A stretch of 64,000 bases of DNA from positions 434,001-498,000 of the forward strand of contig KV748205.1 in NCBI GenBank assembly GCA_001692895.1, written 5' to 3'. Origin of the DNA: Cenococcum geophilum 1.58. Taxonomy: Eukaryota; Ascomycota; Dothideomycetes; Gloniales; Gloniaceae. The position numbers and the translations under genes were made by a program. Below, piece after piece: positions 57,309 through 64,000 of the stretch; position 1 is the first letter of the stretch, and the number at the start of each line of letters is the position of its first letter. The notes under the pieces are model-generated. The model did not search any database. It was not told the DNA's origin and worked only from the letters and a program-made list of their open reading frames with translations.

Positions 57309-59188
57309 AATGTTTACTAAGGTAAGTCACCATAGTAATTACTTGTTAGTAAGCTAATTTAATAAAATTGGTAGCGCGGATATTCACCTTTAATTAACCT
57401 CTGTACCTTCTACCTTATAGTATTATACCGTAAACTTTATTATTATTGTTTCGTCTACTATCCATTAGTATACTACTATCTATAATGCCTCCTTTTATAC
57501 CTCTAAACACGTCCGACAGTTGTTTAGTTAAGGAACTTAATATGCGCGACGTTGACGATAAAATAATTGAGGACGCTTTTAAGGACGCCCTTTTTTTCAC
57601 TAATCCTTTAGGGTCTCTGCCTAGAGAGTTAGCTTTTTAATACTAAATTATGCCTGTAGCTAATATAATTTTAGGAAATATATACCAAAACACTCTTTGT
57701 TGGATCTAGTAGAGTACTATAATAAGGCTATTGCGAAATCCGCTGGAAATTTGCTTACCTATTCGCTGCCTGGCTCTTTACCGCCTACTTCTTTACTGCT
57801 TATTTCTTTGCTACCTACCTCTTCGCCGCCTACCTCTTTGCCGCCTGCTGCTTTTAAAAAGTTTAATTGTTATTATGCTTCTACTTCTCTTAAAAGGTAA
57901 GCTGATAGAATTGCTGCGTAAAATGTTTAGTATAAGATAGCCTTTAAATTGTATATGTTAACTATACTATTTTAGTATCTTATCTACTAATTTACCTCTT
58001 ATAGTAACCTAATAGAAATATTGGAGATTTTAGATAATAATAAAGAGAGTAATCTTAATGACGCCGACTTTCCTAAAAGCCCTTCTCTATCCTCTTATAA
58101 TCTCCGCAGCCCTTATAAGCTCTATAGTACGCAGACGGCCTAAGCTATAATGTTTAATATTAATATAAACGAGCGCCTTCCTATTTAAGTGCTGTTAGTA
58201 AATAAATGGTACACCCTAAAAGCTAGTGCTTGGGAGAATATAAAGGAAGCTTGCTAGTGGATATATACCTATGTCTAGAATATTAAGGGTAGCTCTAGTA
58301 TACTGCGCGATCTGCTATACGCTCTATACGTTAAGCAAGACTATAAATGTCGCGTTTATAAGCAGGACTCTGGACCTTATTTTGGAGGTATATGCTTAAG
58401 ATATCGCTTAAGTAGTAGGTTGTGCGAAAAGGTATGTACTGTATATGCTAATAGTATACTATTATTCTATTAGCTAATACGTATATAGGATAGTTTGCTG
58501 AGACTAGAGCTGGTTACACCTTAGCGCTAAAAACGTGTGTAATTAGCTTCTGCTAGTAATCCGGCTGGGATACCTAGTAAGGTATAATATCCGTATTTTA
58601 ATAATACGGATACTACTAATATCCGTATAGCTTTGTACCCGCACTATCCCCCCTCTAGAGACCTCCCCTTCCTTAAAGACTTTTACTCTTTTACTAATTC
58701 CTAGTACGTCTGGTGCTGCTTTTAGTACTCCCGCTTATATAGAATCTGTTGGGATGTATTTAGCAATTGCTATTTCCGCGTGCGTTAATATAGTTAGTAA
58801 ACGGGTAACTGATATAGTAAAAGATATTTAAGCTATAGACCGCCGGTTAAATAAGTTTAGAGATTCTCTAAGTGAGATAAAGGATAAGCTTGCATTCCTA
58901 AGGTGTAGTGTTACTGCGCTTATACGCAACGCTGAGTTACCGGATATAGAATTTAAGTAGATATAGGTTAGCTGTTGCTATAGGTTAGCTGTTATTATAG
59001 GTTTAAAGTAATAAAATAGTAGTTTTTACCTCTTTACTACTATGTATGAATTAAGTCTCTGCCTTGTATTTAATAGATATACTTAATTAATATTATAATA
59101 TCCGTATAAGCTAGGATAAAGATATCCGTATAAGCTAGGATAAAGATATCCGTATAAGCTAAGATAAAGATATTTATATATCTGCACC
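57309..59188 (+). repeat. 1.9-kb tandem duplication, unit 1, with degraded small-protein gene
   Basis: Starts TGTTTACTAAGGTAAGTCACC and ends with short ATCC repeats at 59100-59180; the next unit starts in the same way at 59189. An ATG at 57485 opens 51 codons (MPPFIPLNTSDS, then VKELNMRDVDDKIIEDAFKDAL). Further downstream are Pro/Ser-rich codons (57760-57850), SPSLSSYNLRSPYKL near 58080, and a C-terminal region with RRLNKFRDSLSEIKDKLAFLR, probably a coiled coil, ending near 58960. The segments are likely exons or frames of one protein; no family is recognised. Both units carry the same architecture. Confidence 0.7.
59100..59180 (+). repeat. Short direct repeats GATATCCGTATAAGCTAGGA, unit 1
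   Basis: Three to four copies of a roughly 25-bp repeat containing ATATCCGTATAAGC at the end of tandem unit 1. The same array closes unit 2. Confidence 0.85.
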
Positions 59189-61170
59189 GCTAATGTTTAC
59201 TAAGGTGAGTTACTATAGCAGCGATTATTTGTTAGTGCGCTGTTTTAATGAAATTTGTAGATTGGATATTTACCTTAAATTAACCTCCACACGTCTTCTT
59301 CCTCTACTAACCTTCTACCTTACAGCACCGTACCGTAAACTTTATTATTATTATTTTATCTACTATCTCCTAGCGTTCTACTATCTATAATGCCTTTATT
59401 TACGCCTGTAAATGATATTAATGTAAGTAATAGTAGCGAGGTAGTTAAGGAACTTGATATGCATGAAATAAATAAGGATACTGTTAAGCACGCTATAGCT
59501 ACTCTTACTAAGCCTTTAGACTCTGTTCCTAAAGAGTAAGCTTTCTAATACTAAATTATGCCTATAGCTAATGTGATTTTAGAAAATATATACTAAAGCG
59601 CTTTTTATAGGATTTAGTAGATGACAAAAATACGGATAAAGTAAAATCCGCTGAAAATCCGCGCACCTTTTCGCTGCCTATCTTTCCGTTGCCTATATCT
59701 TTGCTATAAACCACTTTGCTATTAGCCTCTTCGCCGTCCACTTCTTCGCCGTCTACCTCTCTGCTATTATTACCTAATGCTTTTAAAAGGAGGCTTAACA
59801 AGGCTCATTTATCTTCTTTTCTTAAAAAGTAGGCTAAAAAGGCTGCTAATACAAATCTAAAGGCTAAGATAGCTATTAAATTATATATGTTAGTTATACT
59901 ACCTTAACGTCTTATTTACTAATTTACCTCTTATAGTAACCTAACAGAAATATTAGAGACCCTAGATAATAATAAAGAGAGTAATCTTAATAACGCTAAC
60001 TCTCCTAAAAGCCCTTCTCTATCCTCTTATAATCTCCGCAGCCCTTATAATCTCTATAGCACTATAAGTACAAACAAGCGCCTTTCTATCTAAGTGCTGT
60101 TAGCGAATAAATAGTATACTTTAAAAGCTAGTGTTTGGGAGAACATAAAGGAAAGTCACTAGCGGATATTAATACACGTCTAGAATATTAAGGGTAGCTT
60201 TGGTAAGCTGCGTAATCCGCTATATACTCTATATAAAAAGTATTGCCATGAATGCCGCGTTTATAAGAAGGACTCCAGGCCTTATTTTAGGGGTATATGC
60301 TTAAGATGTTGTATAGGTAGTAGGTCGTGCGGAAAGGTATATGCTAATAGTATACTATTATTCTATCAGCTAATACGCGTATAAAAAGGTTTACTAAATC
60401 CTAAGCCAGTTATACCTTAGGGCAGAAAACATATAAAATTAACTTCTGCTAATAATCTAGCTAAAACGCCTACTAAGAAGGTATGGTACCTACGTTAATA
60501 ATATAGATATTGCTGATATCCGTATAGCTTTGTTCTTATACTATCCCTACCCGCGCCACTACGCCTCCCCCCCCCTATTAAGACCTTTACCCCTATTAAG
60601 ACTTCTACTTATAGTAGTACGTGCGGCCGTAGAGGCACCCGCTCTACTACTTCTCCTTTAACTCTTTTACTAATTACTAGCACGCTAGGTGCTGCTATTA
60701 CTACTACTGCTTTCGCTAGCACGGGATTTATTAGGGTATATTTAGTAATTGCTATTTCTGCGTGCATTAATATAGTTTATAAATAGGTGACTAATATAGT
60801 AAAAGATATTTAAGCTATAGACCGCTGGTTAAATAAGTTTAGAGATTCTTTAAGTGAGATAAAGGATAAGCTTGCGTTCCTAAGGCGTGGTATTACTGCA
60901 CTTATATATAATGCTGGGCTACTAAATATTAAATAAGTAGATATAAGTTAGCTGTTGCTGTAGGTTAGCTGTTGTTATAGGTTTATAATAATAAAATAGT
61001 AGCTTTTACCTTTTTGCTACTATATACGTAGGAATTAAGTCTCCGTCTTAAATTTAATAGATATACTTAATTAATATTGTGATATCCGTATAAGCTAAGG
61101 TAAAGATATCCGTATAAGTTAAGATAAAGATATCCGTATAAGCTAAGATAAAGATATTTATATATCCGCA
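59189..61170 (+). repeat. 1.9-kb tandem duplication, unit 2
   Basis: Diverged copy of 57309-59188. Its ATG at 59390 gives MPLFTPVNDINVS, then VVKELDMHEINKDTVKHA, homologous to the unit 1 start. The coiled-coil-like end (RWLNKFRDSLSEIKDKLAFLR) lies near 60830-60900. Unit 2 carries a poly-C stretch at 60563-60572 and extra Thr/Ser codons near 60600-60720. Both units contain RIP-type stops. Neither can make a full-length product. Confidence 0.7.
61080..61165 (+). repeat. Short direct repeats GATATCCGTATAAGCTAAG, unit 2
   Basis: Three copies plus a partial of the same 25-bp repeat found at 59100-59180, ending TATATATCCGCAC. Confidence 0.85.
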
Positions 61171-61179
61171 CTATAAAAT

Positions 61180-64000
61180 AGCTAACTGCTATGTTATATA
61201 CTATGTATTAAGGAGATTATATGCTAGCTAGAATTAATATTAATAAAAGAACTCGCTTAATATATTAAGATAGAAACGTACTATAAGCCTAAGTATTTAA
61301 AAGCCCTCTAGTATATTATCTATAGCCTTATTAAATCCGTCCTTATAAGGGTTGTATAGTAAACTGCTAATATAAGATATCCGCATATTAAAATTAGTAA
61401 TGCCGCCCTATAAGAGCTGCTTTAATCTAAGTTAAAGAATAGCAGGTGCCTTAAATCTAATGTCCCGTATACGCTAACGCATAATCGAGTCCTTAGCAAT
61501 TATATCTGTAAGGGACTGGATATTAACCGCAGAAGGCTTAATTGTATAATTAGATATTGTCCGCTTACTAAATACGCCCTTAAACTTAGTATAAAGAGGT
61601 CTAGTATAGCTTATAGTAAGAACACTCTACCTAAATAGAGAGTCTATTCTAAAGGTTAAGTTTCCGCATAATTAGAGTAGCTCCTTTAGCTGAAGATTTA
61701 GTAGTTTATTAAGTTGATTAGCTTTAAAAAAGCTATTTAGCTTTCCGCGATTATTAATTAACCTATTTACAAGTATAGCCCGCTAAAGTACTAAATTATA
61801 CGCCTCCGTTATAATTAACCTCCAAAAGTACATTATTTTAGATATGTAGTTATTACTCCTTAATCCGGCAAAGTAAAGGTAAAGGTAGGCAATTATACGC
61901 TTTAAAAGGCCGATATCCGCATACCTAATAGCGTATTTTAACACTTTATATATTTTAACCACCTATAAATACCAAATATAATTAAAGAACTTTATGTTAA
62001 CAATCTAAGCAGGCTAGCTTATAGTAGCGGAGCTAGGTTCTATAAGTAATTAATTTATAATCTAAGAACCTCCACGGGCGGAGGTCTGCGGAGGAACTAA
62101 TTTATTAGCCTTATGGCCGACTTTAGAGCTGAAACCCGCTGCGTGGATATTCTTAATATGCTATAGAAACTGCTCGGGCGTTAAGGATCTAATGTATCTT
62201 TTAACCGCGCCTTCTTTGTAAATGTTAAGCCTATCGCGGATATATATTAAAAAGAGCGCAATAATACGCGCATTAAAACTATGCAGTACTAGCTCTTTAA
62301 GATGGTGGAAGGGAGGGTACTCTATAGGAATATTTTATTACCTAAGGTGATTTATATAAGTATAGAGCGTAGAGTACTACTACGTATATTACTTATTACT
62401 GAAGAAAGTCCTTATAATTATATATAGGAAGTTTAACTGGAGGTGCTAAAGACCTAAAATAGGTAGTACTCAACGGTGGCTATTATATAAGAGCGCAGCC
62501 TCTGCCCGCTCCCGCTTATAGGTATGGATAAGCTTTGCGGTTTTCTAGTTACCGTATGCCAGATATAATCGGTCCTAGAAATCGTTGTTATAATTAAGTT
62601 ATAGTTGCTCTAAGAATATCATCTTAAGTACGCGGTGGTTGCCATTTATAGAAGCCTCGCTCTCTATAATAGGGCCTAGGTTTATATATATTGTCTTTAT
62701 AGATGGTAGAATATTAATCTCCAGCATACGCGGATATTCCAGCTTAGTATTAGATTTAAAAATACTATTTATAGCGGCCGGATATGCGCTTTATAGAGCA
62801 TTTGTAATTATAAATATGGATATCCAATTCTAAATACTATTATATATATTACCTAGCGCCTTAGCAATATCTTTAATCCGAAGTTGCACCTAGTTATATA
62901 GTATACTTTAAAGAAGGCTATTAGGGGGAATATAGGATCTGCGGATAAGCTTTTTAGTAGTATAGGAATAGAAAACACTAGTGTCTCCAATTAACTAATA
63001 TTGCGTTCGCTTAAGGTAGTTAAAATTATTATATATAATATAGATATTATTAAGAGCGAACATTAATTAGAGGTGAGTCTTTAATAACGTTAGCGCCAGT
63101 ATATCCGCCGCTGGTATTATAACCTTCCTTAAAGCGTTTGGCTAATTCTATTTTTTGGCAGTTAAGCGTTATATATCTATTAATAAGCCCTAGTCTATAA
63201 AGTAGTGATAGAACCTAACACTTTATACCTATGCCTTAAAGATAAAGACTAAAAAGCCGAGTAAAATAGTTAGTGGAGCTTTAAGCGCGGCCTAATAAAA
63301 GGATAAATGTAAGAAGAATAATCTGCCCTAGGTGCGGTTTTTGTAATCTATTAGTTCTTAATTGTGCTAATAATTCTTCTATTAGTTAGTAGAGTAGAGG
63401 GGTATATTAGCTAATTGCCTTATAGCCCTATAAGAGTTAAACGTCTTTAAACTCTAGATCTAACTTCTATAGACTAAAGATAACCATCTTTTGCTGAAGA
63501 TCACAAAGCTCTTTACGAAGAGTATTTACGACCGTACTAATTAGTTCTAAATAGATATCCATAGTCTCTATAATCGCATTACGGATTTCTTTGTCCCCTA
63601 GAAGGGTAGTAATAAGCCCCTTTACCTTCTTCTTTTTTACCTTCCTTTTCTGCGCCTCGTCTTTTTTTACGCCTTGTTTTTTATTAGCACTAAGCTATAG
63701 CTATGCTAAAGAAAGGTTACTAAAGGTCTAATGCCAGTCACGTAAATACTCTAAAATAACTTTAATCTTCTCTTCCTTTAATATCCGCTTAGCGGACGGT
63801 CCAGTTAGCGTTTAGGTAGGCGTCCGCTGGTTAACTAATGCTATATTTATAGCGGGGGCGGGCGATTTAATTATTAATATATTACCTGTTTGGCGGCGCT
63901 TATTGCTTAACATCCTAGGGGCTAATGGGGTAGATGTATTAATTAATTATAGAGCTGCTTTTGCGGATTAATTTAATAGTATTTCTGAGATAATAGCTGT
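61180..64000 (-). pseudogene. DUF6589-like protein, RIP-inactivated, runs off the right edge
   Basis: The minus strand reads, stops ignored, as a large protein resembling fungal DUF6589 proteins: a Lys-rich N-terminal region (about 63700-63550), FPHHLKELVLHSFNARIIALFL-like near 62310, VKRYIRSLTPEQFL near 62200, then the core YLQVVKIYKVLKYAIRYADIG (near 61930), LYFAGLRSNNYISKIMYF (near 61850), RAILVNRLINNRGK and NSFFKANQLNKLLNLQLKELL (61770-61690), and SIMRQRIRDIRFKAPAILQ near 61450. The function of DUF6589 is unknown; it is often found next to mobile elements. It points toward the tandem duplication. Family assignment is from recalled patterns; the upstream end is outside the window or close to its edge. 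Confidence 0.5.

Noticed and set aside
1..64000. Alternative genetic code with TGA as Trp or TAG/TAA as Gln
   Set aside because: The island genes use standard codons, and stops are confined to CA/TG-depleted repeats, so RIP explains them.
1..64000. Telomere repeat arrays, tRNA and rRNA genes
   Set aside because: No tandem TTAGGG or CCCTAA runs and no convincing tRNA or rRNA sequence were seen, despite the telomere-linked helicase relic.

Overview
The window looks like a transposon graveyard from a filamentous ascomycete (Pezizomycotina). Across most of the 64 kb the dinucleotide CA (and TG on the other strand) is almost absent, TA is in excess and CG is kept. Frames that still spell reverse transcriptase, integrase, transposase or helicase are riddled with TAG/TAA where CAG/CAA would be expected, and catalytic Asp and Glu codons read Asn and Lys. 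That is the mark of repeat-induced point mutation (RIP) acting mainly on CpA. No rRNA or tRNA gene, CRISPR array or telomere repeat was seen.

Layout. 1-2440: tail of a Tad1-type LINE. 2446-15502: a Ty3/Gypsy family on the minus strand with three related LTRs (one inverted), invaded by a Fot1/pogo transposon (9145-11196), a solo LTR (13337-13680), another LTR-like insertion (about 7022-7499) and a short retroposon (15001-15278). 15768-23162: chromovirus copy A (minus), flanked by GAATT and carrying a 1019-bp non-coding retroposon. 23.2-28.0 kb: the only island with normal base composition. It holds two TA-flanked MITEs, a broken conserved fungal gene with a nuclease-like VGDIK stretch, a small protein kinase gene, and a decayed RecQ-like (telomere-linked type) helicase fragment with a perfect 3 x 60-bp repeat.

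28.1-42.7 kb: one Helitron (zinc-finger N-terminus, Helitron_like_N, PIF1 helicase) split by chromovirus copy B (29000-35344, ACGTA target duplication) and by a 3.1-kb terminal-inverted-repeat insertion (38297-41431) made mostly of two minisatellites. 42.7-52.2 kb: a Ty1/copia-like gag remnant split by chromovirus copy C (43196-50588, with a second 1-kb retroposon), then four tandem 256-bp promoter-like units and an LTR-like sequence. 52.2-64.0 kb: a different kind of region. It has a 440-bp palindromic element, a long RIP-damaged RecQ-type helicase reading frame with an 18-residue repeat tail, a 1.9-kb unit duplicated in tandem, and on the opposite strand a reading frame resembling DUF6589. 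The short motif ATATCCGC/GCGGATAT is scattered through all of it, so this 11 kb may be one large undescribed mobile element, open at the right edge.

The genes do not form a metabolic pathway. What the window records is nested insertion and mutation: older elements are saturated with RIP, while the 1-kb retroposon in copy A and the minisatellites keep CA/TG and so arrived or expanded later.
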